This document shows positions 8,203 to 16,946 of a stretch of 37,667 bases of DNA, piece by piece (within the stretch, counting starts at the first letter, position 1; each line of letters opens with the position of its first letter). The stretch spans positions 1 through 37,667 of the forward strand of contig NZ_WPCF01000012.1 in NCBI RefSeq assembly GCF_009741975.1, in the 5' to 3' direction. This DNA comes from Halobacterium sp. CBA1126. GTDB taxonomy: Archaea > Halobacteriota > Halobacteria > Halobacteriales > Halobacteriaceae. The notes under the pieces were generated by a model. The model was not told where the DNA came from. It did not search any database and saw only the letters and a program-made list of their open reading frames with translations. The position numbers were made by a program, and so were the translations under genes.

Positions 8203-8838
8203 TTACGCGGTGAGCTCTTCGACGGGTTCCTCGGCGTCCTCGCCGGTCTCCCGGAACACCTGTCCCTCGAAGAGGGTGACCATCACGTCGTCGTCCTCCC
8301 ACGCGCCGTTCGGGAGGCCGGCCTTCCGGCAGGTGCGGTCGAGGTACTCGAAGACGCTCCAGTCGTTCTCCACGGGCAGCGTCGGATACATCCAGCCGTG
8401 CTTGCCGTCGCCGTCGATGGCGACGCCGTGGACGCCGAGCTCGATGTCCTCGACGGGGTCGTCCGTGAGGACCAGGTTCGAGACCGTGCAGACGGAGACG
8501 CGGAGGTTCGGCAGTTCGGCGGCCTCGACCTCCGAGCCGCAGGACGCGTCGGAGGCGGCCTTGATGGACGCCTCGACGATGGCGTGCCCGAGCTGCTGGT
8601 CTCGGTTCCCGAGCTCGCGGGCGGACTCCTGTGCGCCCGCGCAGCCGCGGAGGCGGCCGCGACCGTGGGTGGACTCCAGTCGGACGAACGCGCTCGTTCG
8701 GTTGTAGAAGGCGTCGCGCATGCTCCCGGGCTGCTCGCGCTGGCCGTTCCGGACGAACGCCTCGACGGATTCGCGTGCTAGTTCGACCGTCCGCGCGCCG
8801 TCCTCGAAGGAAAGTACTACTGACTGGGCCTCGGCCAT
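8203..8838 (-). CDS. AMMECR1 domain protein
   Basis: A 211-residue member of the AMMECR1 family (TIGR00296), conserved from archaea to humans. The hallmark LRGCAG is at residues 63-68, preceded by SAFVRLE and followed by the helical LGHAIVEASIKAASD region. The stretch PNLRVSVCTVSNLVL is also typical. The function is not established; in other archaea it is often found near radical SAM or metal-dependent enzymes, but here its neighbours are pncB (convergent) and the RNase P RNA (divergent). The start gives a usual-length protein, with an AT-rich element (GTTAATCC, minus strand, about 8862-8869) some 27 bases upstream. Confidence 0.92.
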   Translation of the reverse strand: MAEAQSVVLSFEDGARTVELARESVEAFVRNGQREQPGSMRDAFYNRTSAFVRLESTHGRGRLRGCAGAQESARELGNRDQQLGHAIVEASIKAASDASCGSEVEAAELPNLRVSVCTVSNLVLTDDPVEDIELGVHGVAIDGDGKHGWMYPTLPVENDWSVFEYLDRTCRKAGLPNGAWEDDDVMVTLFEGQVFRETGEDAEEPVEELTA

Positions 8839-9088
8839 ACGAGTCTATTTATGGCAAGGATTAACTTGAACTCTTCCCCTCGCGGCCGAGAACCGTGAAG
8901 GATTTCTCGTCGGCTGCACGGCACGCCAGAATCGCGGAAGGAGAGCCGCACGCCCGCGAACTGATTTCGCGGTTGACAACGCCGCCGGCAAATTCCGACG
9001 GCCGCACGCCCGAATACTGCGCTCGGTGCCAGCGGCCGCGGCGGGCGGCCCGACCGAACCCCTTAACGCCGCGGCGCACCTACACGTA
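8839..9088. other. Intergenic region between AMMECR1 gene and RNase P RNA
   Basis: This 250-base stretch has divergent promoters: an AT-rich element close to the AMMECR1 gene and CCCTTAAC at about 9059-9066, some 25 bases before the RNase P RNA. Between them I see no gene. Frames that stay open here encode Arg/Ser/Pro-rich strings typical of noncoding GC-rich haloarchaeal DNA. Confidence 0.5.
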
Positions 9089-9516
9089 GTGGGCAGAGGG
9101 AGCCCGGCTCCCGTGCCGCGAGGCATGAGGAAAGTCCCCCCACCCGTCGGGCAGGCGGCCGGATGCAAATCCGGGACGGGAGACCGTCGGCACTGGAACA
9201 GAGACGACACGTCCCTCTCGAACCGATGAGGCGCGCGACCCGACCCGCGAGGGGAGGAAGCTAACCCGCCGAGGGAGGCGTGGCCGACCAACGGGAGGCC
9301 ACGTTACAGGTGAGCGGCGTCAGCCGCGAACCGCGCGGCTCTGCCGCGTTAAAGCGAACGGCGTCAGCCGTTCGCCGGAAGAGAGGGGAGCGATGGAACG
9401 GCTAATCCCCGCCGGTGCAAGTCCACGCGCGCAAGGTAGCCCGACGCGCCCGAGAGGGGCCGCGTGGACGCTCAGCCGAATGCCGGGCCGAACAGAAGGG
9501 GGCTTACTCCCCTCCA
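9089..9516 (+). ncRNA. rnpB: RNase P RNA
   Basis: The catalytic RNA that removes the 5' leader of pre-tRNA. The 5' part reads GGGCAGAGGGAGCCCGG, then GAGGCATGAGGAAAGTCCCC, the universally conserved region I of RNase P RNA. GAGACGACACGTCC and GAGGAAGCTAACCC follow, then GATGGAACGGCTAATCCCC and, at the 3' end, AACAGAAGGGGGCTTACT, the conserved region V. The length of about 425 nt fits haloarchaeal RNase P RNAs. Ends are estimated to within about 10 bases. Three tandem perfect hairpins at 9314-9375 look like an expanded peripheral element. A likely TATA element is CCCTTAAC at about 9059-9066; a T-run at 9526-9530 follows. Confidence 0.95.
9314..9375 (+). repeat. Three tandem perfect hairpins inside RNase P RNA
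   Basis: GCGGC-GTCA-GCCGC (9314-9327), CGCGGC-TCT-GCCGCG (9334-9348) and GCGAACGGC, GTCA, GCCGTTCGC (9354-9375) follow one another. Two share the GTCA loop and one has the TCT loop also seen in the DJ-1 insert. They would fold as side-by-side stem-loops in the RNA. Confidence 0.7.
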
Positions 9517-9521
9517 GCTCG

Positions 9522-9612
9522 TACCTTTTTGCGGGGTCGCGCAGCTACCCCGCAAAAATCTACACCGGGAGAGCGAGCTCTCCCGAGCCCTGCCTCACTG
9601 CGTTCGGCAGGA
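9522..9612 (+). terminator. T-run terminator and three consecutive hairpins after RNase P RNA
   Basis: A TTTTT run (9526-9530) just after the RNase P RNA is a likely archaeal terminator and is part of a perfect 12-base inverted repeat (9526-9537 with 9547-9558). It is followed by CGGGAGAG-CGAG-CTCTCCCG (9566-9585, eight-base stem) and CCTGCC/GGCAGG (9589-9611 with an 11-base loop). The first hairpin also presents a T-run on the opposite strand, so it may stop transcription from both sides. Between 9613 and 9737 I see no further gene. Confidence 0.6.
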
Positions 9613-9737
9613 CGCTAAAAAGACCGCAACAGCAACCGCTACCGGCTGTGGAATCTCCGCCATAAGCAGCTGCTGCCTGTCAGTAAGCACGTCTTACGAA
9701 CGGCTCACGGCACTAAAATACGAAAACGACTGTGAGA

Positions 9738-9977
9738 TTACGAGCTCTCGGTGCCGGCAATCGCCGTCAGCGGGGACGCGCCGCCGACGATGGCGCCGGC
9801 CGTCAGCACTGCTGCCGCGAGTGTCACGAAGTCGTCGCCCGGATTGAGCCCCGCGAGGCTCGCGCCGGCGTCGACGATGAAGATGGTGACGAAGAAGCTG
9901 ATTACCGCGAGCACGAGCAACAGCGCGACCGCGACGACGCTGCCGACGAGTTCGCCGACGGAGTTGAGTAGGGACAT
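9738..9977 (-). CDS. Small membrane protein of unknown function
   Basis: A 79-residue protein with two clear membrane segments: one at about residues 12-38 (VVAVALLLVLAVISFFVTIF) and a weaker one at about 50-72 (VTLAAAVLTAGAIVGGASPL), with a conserved-looking GLNPGDDF turn between. The opposite strand also has an open frame of the same length, but its translation is Ser/Thr/Ala-rich without structure. The minus-strand choice is supported by AT-rich upstream sequence (AATATTTAGAGAATCATAATG region, 9975-9995). Similar short proteins are common in haloarchaea; no function can be assigned. Confidence 0.6.
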   Translation of the reverse strand: MSLLNSVGELVGSVVAVALLLVLAVISFFVTIFIVDAGASLAGLNPGDDFVTLAAAVLTAGAIVGGASPLTAIAGTESS

Positions 9978-10068
9978 TATGATTCTCTAAATATTGACAC
10001 TCCGGCGAGGGATAAGCACCGTGGCTCGTCCCTCGGAAGGTTCCGAAACTCGACAGATCGCGGTTTCG

Positions 10069-11172
10069 CTACTCTTCGAACCCGTCTTCCCACCGGAACG
10101 TCCCGTTCCGTTGCACTACTTCGCCGTCGACTTCCATGAACGAGTCCTCGCTCACGTCCGTAATCATGTCCACGTGGACCGCGGAGTCGTTGGCCTCGTC
10201 CTCGTGGCCCTCGGGGAAGTTCGACTCGTAGGCGCGGCCGAGCGCGAGGTGGACGGTGTCGCCCATCTTCTCGTCGAAGAGGATGGAGTCGGTGAACTGG
10301 TCGATGCCGCGGTTCATCCCGATGCCGAGTTCGCCGAGGCGCCGCGACCCCTCGTCGGTGTCCAGAATCTCGCCGACGACGCTCTCGTTCTGGGCGGCGC
10401 TGTAGTCGACGACCTCGCCGTCCTCGAACGTGAGGTGGACGTCCTGCACGCGCTCGCCGCGGATCGTCATCGGGACGTCGAAGAACACCTCACCCTCGGT
10501 GGCGTGCGGCGCGGTGAACACCTCGCCGGAGGGGAGGTTGTGGGAGTCGTACGCGACCGACGCCGCGGAGTTCACGGCGGTCCGGTTCTCGATGCTCATG
10601 GTGAGGTCGGTGTCCTCTTTGACGAGTCGGACCTCGCTGCCTTCGTCGAGAATCTCCTTCATGTTCGCCATCTCGTCGGCGAGGCGCTCCCAGTCGCGGA
10701 GGATGGCGTCGTACGCGAAGTTCCGGTACTCCTCGTAGGACATGTTCGCCTGCTGGGCGAGCGACCGCGTCGGGTGGACCGTCGACACCCAGTCCGCGTC
10801 CATCCGGGCCTCGCGGACGCCCTGCCGGGCCTTCGACTGCGCGCGCCGGATCTCCGCGGGGACGTCCGACCCCTCGCTGGTGTTGCGGCCGCCGCCGACC
10901 GACAGCACCACGTCGGCGTGCTCGTAGAGCGCGAGCTCGTGGTCGGGGTCTTCCTCGAAGCCCTCGCCGTGGGCGAGCGCGTACGCCCGGCCGAGTTCGC
11001 CCGACGCGTACGTCGAGACGAGGTTCGCGCCGCGCTCGCCGACCTTCTCGGCGACCGCGACCGCGAGGTCGTGGGCGTCCGGGCCGACGCGCATCACCAC
11101 GTCGTCGCCGTCGTCGACGCGCGCGCTCCAGTCGACCAGCACTTCCGCGTGCTCCTCGATGCGGGGGTCCAT
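10069..11172 (-). CDS. Aminopeptidase, M29 family
   Basis: A 367-residue cytoplasmic metallo-aminopeptidase of the thermophilic M29 (AmpS/AmpT) family, which removes N-terminal residues from peptides. The family's C-terminal metal site is visible: NLPSGEVFTAPHATEGEVFFD, then LGELGIGMNRGIDQF, DSILFDEKMGDTVHLALGRAY and AVHVDMITD. These segments supply the Glu, His, Asp and Tyr ligands in the usual order. The N-terminal half carries the DVVLSVGGGRNTS and MSYEEYRNFAYDAILRDWERL segments typical of the family. The ATG at 11172 matches the expected N-terminus. It is followed at 45 bases upstream by the CBS gene on the same strand, but the two have separate spacing and may be transcribed separately. 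Confidence 0.93.
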   Translation of the reverse strand: MDPRIEEHAEVLVDWSARVDDGDDVVMRVGPDAHDLAVAVAEKVGERGANLVSTYASGELGRAYALAHGEGFEEDPDHELALYEHADVVLSVGGGRNTSEGSDVPAEIRRAQSKARQGVREARMDADWVSTVHPTRSLAQQANMSYEEYRNFAYDAILRDWERLADEMANMKEILDEGSEVRLVKEDTDLTMSIENRTAVNSAASVAYDSHNLPSGEVFTAPHATEGEVFFDVPMTIRGERVQDVHLTFEDGEVVDYSAAQNESVVGEILDTDEGSRRLGELGIGMNRGIDQFTDSILFDEKMGDTVHLALGRAYESNFPEGHEDEANDSAVHVDMITDVSEDSFMEVDGEVVQRNGTFRWEDGFEE

Positions 11173-11229
11173 ACCTCCCGTGGCGGCCCGCGAGCGAAAA
11201 AACAGTCGGGTTCCGGCCGGCGCCGTGGG

Positions 11230-11646
11230 TCACGTCTGCGCTTCGACGAGGGCCGCGACGTCCGCGAACTCCTCGCCGAGCAGCGCGAGCACGTCGTCGA
11301 GGCTCACCAGCCGGACGACGTCGCCGGCCTCGTCGACGAGCGGGAGCCGGCGGACGCCCTCTTCGCGCATCATCTCCACGACTTCGAAGACCTCCGCGCC
11401 CTGCTCGGCCGTGACGGGGTCGGCGGTCATCACGTCGCTGGCGGTCGTCTGCGTGGGGTCGATGCCGTCGCGGAGCGCGAGCGCGACGTCGCGGTCGGTG
11501 ACGATGCCCGCGAGGTCGGTCGTCTCGCCGGTGACGACGACGCTGCCGACGCCCTCGGCGTGCATCGTCTCGGCGACCTGGTCCAGCGAGGCGTCCTCGG
11601 GGAGCCTGACGACGTCCTCGACTCGTGGCGCTGTCGGGTCGACCAT
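11230..11646 (-). CDS. CBS-domain pair protein
   Basis: A 138-residue protein made of two CBS repeats, which together form a Bateman module that usually binds adenosyl ligands. Repeat one includes VEDVVRLPEDASLDQVAETM, GSVVVTGETTDLAGIVTDRDV, and repeat two TASDVMTADPVTAEQGAEVFEVVEMM, RRLPLVDEAGDVVRLVSLDDVL. Nothing else is fused. In haloarchaea such stand-alone CBS proteins are numerous and mostly unassigned. It lies 43 bases downstream of valS on the same strand, so a shared transcript is possible. Confidence 0.9.
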   Translation of the reverse strand: MVDPTAPRVEDVVRLPEDASLDQVAETMHAEGVGSVVVTGETTDLAGIVTDRDVALALRDGIDPTQTTASDVMTADPVTAEQGAEVFEVVEMMREEGVRRLPLVDEAGDVVRLVSLDDVLALLGEEFADVAALVEAQT

Positions 11647-11689
11647 GTCCGCGAGGTCGCTCGCGCGCCAGTAGAAGGTGGTGGCCGCG

Positions 11690-14329
11690 CTACTCGTAGA
11701 CGAGCACGGTGCCGAACGACGTCTCGACGACCGCGACCTCCTCGCCGGACTCCGCGCGGTACTCCTCGTCGACGCTCAGCCAGTCCGCGTCGAGCTCGTA
11801 CGTCTCGCCGCCCGCTTCGACGGTGACGGTGTCCCCGGAGTGCATCTGGGCCTGGATCTCAGCGGGGTCGGCGTCGTCGATGGCCTGCATCACCGCGCCC
11901 GCGTCGCTGCGGAACTCGGGGCCGATCTTCGAGTCGTCGCCGTCGACCTCGACCGGGACGAGTTCGATGTCCGGCCGCCCCTCCACGAGCTTGATGGGGG
12001 CGTTGACGGTCTCGCTGAGGTCGTACGTGTCGAGGCTCGCCTCCTCGCCCGGCTCGAAGTAGAGCTCCACGCGGTCGAGGGGCTCGTTCAGCGGGATGTG
12101 GTTCTCGGACTTCCACCGGCGGACCTCGCTGGCGGTCTCGGCGATGTGCTCGCCGGCGACTTCGGCGTCCTCGTCGAGCATGTCGACCGCGGGCCACGTC
12201 GCGTTGTGGACGCTGCCCTCGGTGCCGGGGAGGTGGCTCCAGATCTCCTCGGTGACGTGCGGGCTGAACGGCGACAGCATCCGGACGACCGCCGTCACCG
12301 CGGTGTAGAGGGTCTTCTCGGCGGCGGCGCGCTCGCCCGGCCGGCCGTTGTACAGCCGCCCCTTCACGAGTTCGACGTAGTCGTCGGCGAGGTCCTCCCA
12401 CGCGAACTCCCGGAGCGTGCGCAGCGCGGCGTCGAACCGGTAGTTCTGCATCTCGGCCTCGACCTCGTCGGCGACCCGCGTGAGCTCGGAGAGGATCCAC
12501 CGGTCGGCGTCCCGGTAGGCGGGGTCGCTGACGTCCGGGGTGTCCTCGTCGAAGTGGCCGCTCGCGAACTTCACGATGTTCCAGAGCTTCGTGAGGAACC
12601 GGGAGGCGGACTTGACCTCCTTCCACTGGAACTGGACGTCGCTGCCGGGCTGGCCGCCGAGCGCGAGCGCCTGCCGGACGGCGTCCGCGGAGTACTCCTC
12701 GATGGCCTCGTCGGGCGCGACCACGTTCCCGCGGGACTTGGACATCTTGTTGCCGTCCGGGCCGAACACCATGCCGTTGACGAGGATGTCGTCCCACGGC
12801 GCCTCGTCGGTGAGCGCGCCCGTCCGCAGCAGCGTGTAGAACGCCCACGTGCGGATGATGTCGTGGCCCTGCGGCCGCAGCCCGACGGGTTCGAACTCGT
12901 CGAGGTCGATCTCCTCGGGCCACCCGGAGATGTGCAGGGGCGTAATGGAGGAGTCCATCCACGTGTCCATCACGTCGGTCTCGCCGCGCCAGTCGTGGCT
13001 ACCGCACTCGGGACACGCGCCGACGGCGGGGTCTTCCTCGTCGGGGTCGACGGGGGTCTCGGCGGCGTCGGCGATGTGCCAGTGGCCGCAGTCCGTACAC
13101 TCCCACGCGGGAATCGGCGTCGCGAACACGCGCTGCCGGGAGATGACCCAGTCCCACTCCATGCCCTCCGCCCAGTCGACGAGGCGGTCGTGCATGTGCT
13201 CGGGAATCCACTCGACCTCCTCGGCCTTCTCGAGGACGAGGTCCTGGTCGACCTCCACGAACCACTGCTCCTTCGAGAGAATCTCGATGGGGGTGTCGCA
13301 CCGCCAGCACGCGCCGACGCTCTGCTCGGTCGGCTCGCTGTCGTTCAGGTAGCCCTCGTCGTCCAGCGCCTCGGCGATTTCGCCCTTGGCCTCGTCGATG
13401 GACAGGCCCGCGAACTCGCCGGCGCCCTCGCCGAGGTGGCCGTCCTCCGTGAACACCGACCGGAGGTCGAGGTCGTACTCGGCCCACCAGTCGACGTCCT
13501 GCTTGTCCCCGAACGTACAGATCATGACGGCGCCAGTCCCGAACTCGGGGTCGACGTCGTCGTCGGCGAGCAGTTCGACCTCCTGGCCGAACAGCGGCAC
13601 CTCGAACGTATCGCCGACGCGGCCCTCGAAGCGCTCGTCGTCGGGGTCGACGGCCATCCCGACGCACGCCGCCAGCAGCTCCGGGCGCGTGGTCGCGATT
13701 TCGATGTCGTCGTTGCCGACGCCCTCGAAGGTGAGGTAGTACAGCGTCCCCTCGCGGTCGACGTTCTCGACCTCGGCGTCCGCGATGGCGGTCTCGCAGC
13801 GCGGACACCAGTTCACGGGGTGTTCGTCGCGGTAGACCATGTCGTCGTCCGCCATCTCGACGAACGACTCCTGGGTCTGGCCCCAGTACTCGGGGTCCAT
13901 CGTGCGGTACTCGGCGCTCCAGTCCTGCGAGAACCCCATCTCGGTCATCGTCTGCTTCATCTCCGCGATGCGGGCCTCGGTGTGCTCGACGCACATCTCC
14001 CGGAACTCGTCGCGGGAGACGTCCGTGCGGTGGATGTCGTGGTTCTCCTCGACTTTGACCTCGGTCGGGAGGCCGTGGCAGTCCCACCCCTGCGGGAAGA
14101 GGACGGCGTCGCCCTGCAGGCGGTGGAACCGCGCGACGAAGTCGATGTACGACCACTGGAGGCCGTGGCCGAGGTGGAGGTTGCCGGTGGGGTACGGCGG
14201 CGGCGTGTCCACGACGTACTGGGTGTCGGCCTCGCTGGGGTCGAACTCGTAGACGTCGGAGTCCTGCCACGCGTCTTGCCACTCGGTCTCGATTCGGTCG
14301 GGGTCGTAGCTGTCCGGAATGTTCGTCAT
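11690..14329 (-). CDS. valS: Valyl-tRNA synthetase
   Basis: Charges tRNA-Val. The 879-residue class I synthetase has the HIGH-type motif HLGH at residues 52-55 after PPPYPTGN, and KMSKS at residues 528-532 in [13 protein letters not shown]. Zinc-ribbon cysteines occur as [15 protein letters not shown] and CPECGSHDW in the editing and insertion region. The C-terminal anticodon-binding part and a short coiled-coil-like tail are present, and the length fits archaeal ValS. The ATG at 14329 gives the expected [14 protein letters not shown] start. The 244-base gap upstream is shared with the divergent iron-type importer. Confidence 0.97.
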   Translation of the reverse strand: MTNIPDSYDPDRIETEWQDAWQDSDVYEFDPSEADTQYVVDTPPPYPTGNLHLGHGLQWSYIDFVARFHRLQGDAVLFPQGWDCHGLPTEVKVEENHDIHRTDVSRDEFREMCVEHTEARIAEMKQTMTEMGFSQDWSAEYRTMDPEYWGQTQESFVEMADDDMVYRDEHPVNWCPRCETAIADAEVENVDREGTLYYLTFEGVGNDDIEIATTRPELLAACVGMAVDPDDERFEGRVGDTFEVPLFGQEVELLADDDVDPEFGTGAVMICTFGDKQDVDWWAEYDLDLRSVFTEDGHLGEGAGEFAGLSIDEAKGEIAEALDDEGYLNDSEPTEQSVGACWRCDTPIEILSKEQWFVEVDQDLVLEKAEEVEWIPEHMHDRLVDWAEGMEWDWVISRQRVFATPIPAWECTDCGHWHIADAAETPVDPDEEDPAVGACPECGSHDWRGETDVMDTWMDSSITPLHISGWPEEIDLDEFEPVGLRPQGHDIIRTWAFYTLLRTGALTDEAPWDDILVNGMVFGPDGNKMSKSRGNVVAPDEAIEEYSADAVRQALALGGQPGSDVQFQWKEVKSASRFLTKLWNIVKFASGHFDEDTPDVSDPAYRDADRWILSELTRVADEVEAEMQNYRFDAALRTLREFAWEDLADDYVELVKGRLYNGRPGERAAAEKTLYTAVTAVVRMLSPFSPHVTEEIWSHLPGTEGSVHNATWPAVDMLDEDAEVAGEHIAETASEVRRWKSENHIPLNEPLDRVELYFEPGEEASLDTYDLSETVNAPIKLVEGRPDIELVPVEVDGDDSKIGPEFRSDAGAVMQAIDDADPAEIQAQMHSGDTVTVEAGGETYELDADWLSVDEEYRAESGEEVAVVETSFGTVLVYE

Positions 14330-14543
14330 AGCTGGGTGGGTCGTCGGCCGCGGTCGCGTCTCCGTGTGTCCGAGTCGGGACGAGAAGAGGGCTTACACAC
14401 GTACTACCGCGAGCTCGACGCGCATACCTCAGCGGAGCGGTGGCGCGGCCATAAAGGTTCCCGTCCGCGGCGGGGCGGCGGCTCGACGCCCGCTCCGCTC
14501 GGCGACCGCCGCCAGCTTTTAGGCACACCGAAAAATCGACGGC

Positions 14544-14550
14544 CTTTTAG
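14544..14550 (+). promoter_or_regulatory. TATA element of the iron-type importer gene
   Basis: CTTTTAG at 14544-14550 lies about 26 bases before the ATG at 14574, which predicts a leaderless or nearly leaderless transcript. The DtxR-type palindrome sits between this element and the start codon, the position expected for a repressor that blocks transcription initiation. Confidence 0.6.
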
Positions 14551-14552
14551 TG

Positions 14553-14568
14553 TTTAGGCGAACCTAAA
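14553..14568. promoter_or_regulatory. DtxR-type operator upstream of the binding-protein gene
   Basis: TTTAGGCGAACCTAAA is a perfect six-base inverted repeat (TTTAGG/CCTAAA) around a four-base centre. It matches the TTAGG...CCTAA half sites of DtxR-family metal regulators. It lies five bases before the start codon and just after the TATA element. A second copy precedes the permease gene, and a DtxR-family gene occurs at 34017-34454. Confidence 0.75.
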
Positions 14569-14573
14569 CGAGT

Positions 14574-15731
14574 ATGCGACGACGCACGTTCATCAAGTCG
14601 GGCAGTGCAGCGACGCTCGCCGGGCTGCTCGCGGGCTGTGCGAGCCCGAACCAGGGAAGCACCGACGATTCCACCGAAGCCCCCGCTACCGAGGGCGACG
14701 CCACGACCTCGGGCGGCGAGGAGACGACCGAGGACGAGTCGCAGTCCTACAGCGTCTCGATGACGCCCGTCGGCGACGTCACGTTCGACGCCGTCCCCGA
14801 GACTATCGCCGTCTACACGCCGGGCTACGCGGACATGCTCGTGGCGCTCGGCCACGGCGACGCCGTCGCGTCCGTCGGCCAGAAGTCCCGCTACCACACC
14901 GGCCCCTACGACGAACTCGACGGCGTCAGCGTCGACACGTCCGAGATGGTCGATCTCGTCGACCAGGGCGTCTCCCGGGAGACGCTGCTCTCCCTCGACG
15001 CCGACCTCCACCTCGTCGACCCGAACTGGCTGACGAACGTCTTCGAGATGGACGGCGACGACGTCGAGTTCCTCGAGGAGCGCTCCGGCCCGTTCCTCGG
15101 CAACACCATCTTCCGCCGCACCGACTCGTGGCACGACTACGACTACTACTCGATGTACGGCGCCTTCGAGAAGGTCGCCGAGGTCGTCCGGGAGACCGAA
15201 CGCTACGAGGCGTTCGCGGAGTTCCACGACGAGTTCGTCGCCCACGTCGGCGAGGACGCCCCCGACGAGGGCCCGCGGGGCGCGCTCGTGTTCGGCGGCA
15301 GCGACGAGCCCACGTCGTTCTCCCCGTACCACCTCAGCGGCGAGGGCGCGAACAAGAAGTCCTTCCACGACCTCAACGTCCGGGACGCCATCGCGAACTC
15401 CGACGTGGAAGCGCTCTCGACCGGGAGCCGCGGCGAAATCGACTACGAGACCCTGCTCGACCTCGACCCCGAGGCGCTGTTCGTGCGCGGCCACGAGGAC
15501 AAGACCCGCGAGGAGTTCCGGAACACGGTCGTCTCGTTCATGCAGAACCACGAGACCGCGAGCCGCATCACCGCCGTCGAGGACGGCGCCGTCTACCGCG
15601 GCGGCCCCATCTACCTCGGCCCCGTCCAGCACCTCTTCCTCACGGAGCGGTTCGCCACGGCGCTGTACCCCGACCGCTTCGAGGGCGAGCTGTTCGACCG
15701 CGACGAGCTGGCGGGCGTCGTCACGTCGTAG
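14574..15731 (+). CDS. ABC transporter substrate-binding lipoprotein, iron-chelate/cobalamin type
   Basis: Extracytoplasmic binding protein of a class II (FecB/FhuD/BtuF-like) importer. The 385-residue protein starts with a Tat-type lipoprotein signal, MRRRTFIKSGSAATLAGLLAGC, with the lipobox cysteine at residue 22, followed by a Thr/Ser/Glu-rich linker. The mature part has the helical-backbone fold hints YTPGYADMLVALGHGDAVASVG and LLDLDPEALFVRGHED. The operator at 14553-14568 suggests derepression when iron (or manganese) is scarce, favouring a siderophore or iron chelate over cobalamin; the true ligand is not determined by sequence. Permease and ATPase genes follow. Confidence 0.88.
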   Translation: MRRRTFIKSGSAATLAGLLAGCASPNQGSTDDSTEAPATEGDATTSGGEETTEDESQSYSVSMTPVGDVTFDAVPETIAVYTPGYADMLVALGHGDAVASVGQKSRYHTGPYDELDGVSVDTSEMVDLVDQGVSRETLLSLDADLHLVDPNWLTNVFEMDGDDVEFLEERSGPFLGNTIFRRTDSWHDYDYYSMYGAFEKVAEVVRETERYEAFAEFHDEFVAHVGEDAPDEGPRGALVFGGSDEPTSFSPYHLSGEGANKKSFHDLNVRDAIANSDVEALSTGSRGEIDYETLLDLDPEALFVRGHEDKTREEFRNTVVSFMQNHETASRITAVEDGAVYRGGPIYLGPVQHLFLTERFATALYPDRFEGELFDRDELAGVVTS

Positions 15732-15750
15732 ACGGAACGCTTTTCAGCTC

Positions 15751-15764
15751 TTAGGGCGACCTAA
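15751..15764. promoter_or_regulatory. Second DtxR-type operator, upstream of the permease gene
   Basis: TTAGGGCGACCTAA has five-base arms TTAGG/CCTAA around a four-base centre, the same layout as the box at 14553-14568. An AT-rich TTTTCAG element sits just before it (15741-15747). The start codon of the permease is 59 bases downstream, so this promoter would give a leadered transcript and lets the permease and ATPase be controlled apart from the binding protein. Confidence 0.65.
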
Positions 15765-15822
15765 ACGGTAAGCCAGTCGCAGCCTCGTCGGCCGCCACGC
15801 CGGCCGACACCCCAATCCACGA

Positions 15823-16944
15823 ATGTCACGTCAACGCCGCGTCCGCGACGTCCTCCTCCCCGAACTCGACGCCCAGCTCGCGTCCATCATCGGCGCGAGC
15901 GTCGTCCTCGTGGTCGTCGCCGGCCTCGTCCAGATCCGGTACGGCGCCTACGAGATGCCCTTCGAGACGGTCGTCCGCGCGCTGTTCGACCGCGTCGTCT
16001 GGACCAACCCGGACGTGCTCGCGACGCTCGTCCTCGGCGAGAACGCCGCCCGCACGCTCGGCGTCTACGCCGACCTCTCCGTGCTCACGAACGCCACCAT
16101 CGTCGTCTGGACGGTCCGGCTGCCGCGCGTGCTCGTCGCCGCGTTCGTCGGCCTCAACCTCGCCGTCTCCGGCGCCATCTTCCAGGCAATCACGCGCAAC
16201 GAGCTCGCCAGCCCGTACATCCTCGGCGTCTCCTCCGGGGCGGGCGTCGCCGTCGTGTTCACGCTCGTGTTCTCGCTGGGCGCGTACCTCCTCCCGCTGG
16301 CCGCCGTCGCCGGCGGCACCGCCGCGTTCCTGCTCGTGTACGCCGTCGCGTGGCGCGGCGGTACCACGCCCGTGCGGCTCGTGCTCGCCGGCGTCGTCGT
16401 CGGCACCATCTTCAACAGCCTCCAGACCGGGCTGTTCTACTTCATCGAGAGCAACGGCGTGATGCGCACCGCGGTCGCGTGGCTCGCCGGCTCCCTGACG
16501 GGCGTCGACTGGACGGACGCCCGCATCGTCGCCGTCCCCACGCTGGTCGTCGTCCCCGCGGCGCTCGCGAGCGCCCGCCAGCTCGACGTCCTCCTGCTCG
16601 GCGAGCGCGCCGCGCGGTCGCTCGGCATGAGCGTCGAACGCATCCGCTTCCTGCTGTCCGCGCTCGCCATCCTCGCGGCGTCCGCGGCGGTCGCGGTCGC
16701 CGGCCTCGTCGGCTTCGTCGGCCTCGTCGTCCCCCACGCCGTCCGCACGTTCGTCGGCAGCGACTACCGCCGGCTGATGACCGGCTGCCTGTTCGCCGGC
16801 CCCGCGCTCGTCGTCGTCGCCGACGTCGTCGCGCGGCTCGCGCTCGGCGGGACGCAGGTCCCCGTCGGCGTCGTCACCGGCCTGCTCGGCGGCCCGTACT
16901 TCCTGCTGTTGCTGCGCCGCACCGAGTCCTTCACGGAGTTCTGA
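15823..16944 (+). CDS. ABC transporter permease, FecCD/BtuC family
   Basis: Membrane subunit of the iron-chelate/cobalamin type importer. The 373-residue protein has about nine or ten hydrophobic helices. The family motif RLPRVLVAAFVGLNLAVSG near residue 105 and the LGERAARSLGMSVERIR segment that contacts the ATPase are visible, followed by VGLVGFVGLVVPHAVRTFVG and the final GGTQVPVGVVTGLLGGPYFL, all characteristic of FecCD permeases. The ATG at 15823 gives a short cytoplasmic N-terminus. The downstream ATPase gene starts three bases after its stop, so the two are cotranscribed. Confidence 0.93.
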   Translation: MSRQRRVRDVLLPELDAQLASIIGASVVLVVVAGLVQIRYGAYEMPFETVVRALFDRVVWTNPDVLATLVLGENAARTLGVYADLSVLTNATIVVWTVRLPRVLVAAFVGLNLAVSGAIFQAITRNELASPYILGVSSGAGVAVVFTLVFSLGAYLLPLAAVAGGTAAFLLVYAVAWRGGTTPVRLVLAGVVVGTIFNSLQTGLFYFIESNGVMRTAVAWLAGSLTGVDWTDARIVAVPTLVVVPAALASARQLDVLLLGERAARSLGMSVERIRFLLSALAILAASAAVAVAGLVGFVGLVVPHAVRTFVGSDYRRLMTGCLFAGPALVVVADVVARLALGGTQVPVGVVTGLLGGPYFLLLLRRTESFTEF

Positions 16945-16946
16945 CC

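Noticed and set aside
9314-9611. CRISPR-like array
   Set aside because: The repeats are hairpins of different sequence and size, without equal spacers.
9751-9990. 79-codon frame on the plus strand opposite the small membrane protein
   Set aside because: Its Ser/Thr/Ala string has no structure, while the minus-strand product has two good membrane helices and an AT-rich promoter region.
11678-14557. 959-codon frame opposite valS
   Set aside because: Shadow of valS; the translation is Val/Arg/Glu-rich with no domain.
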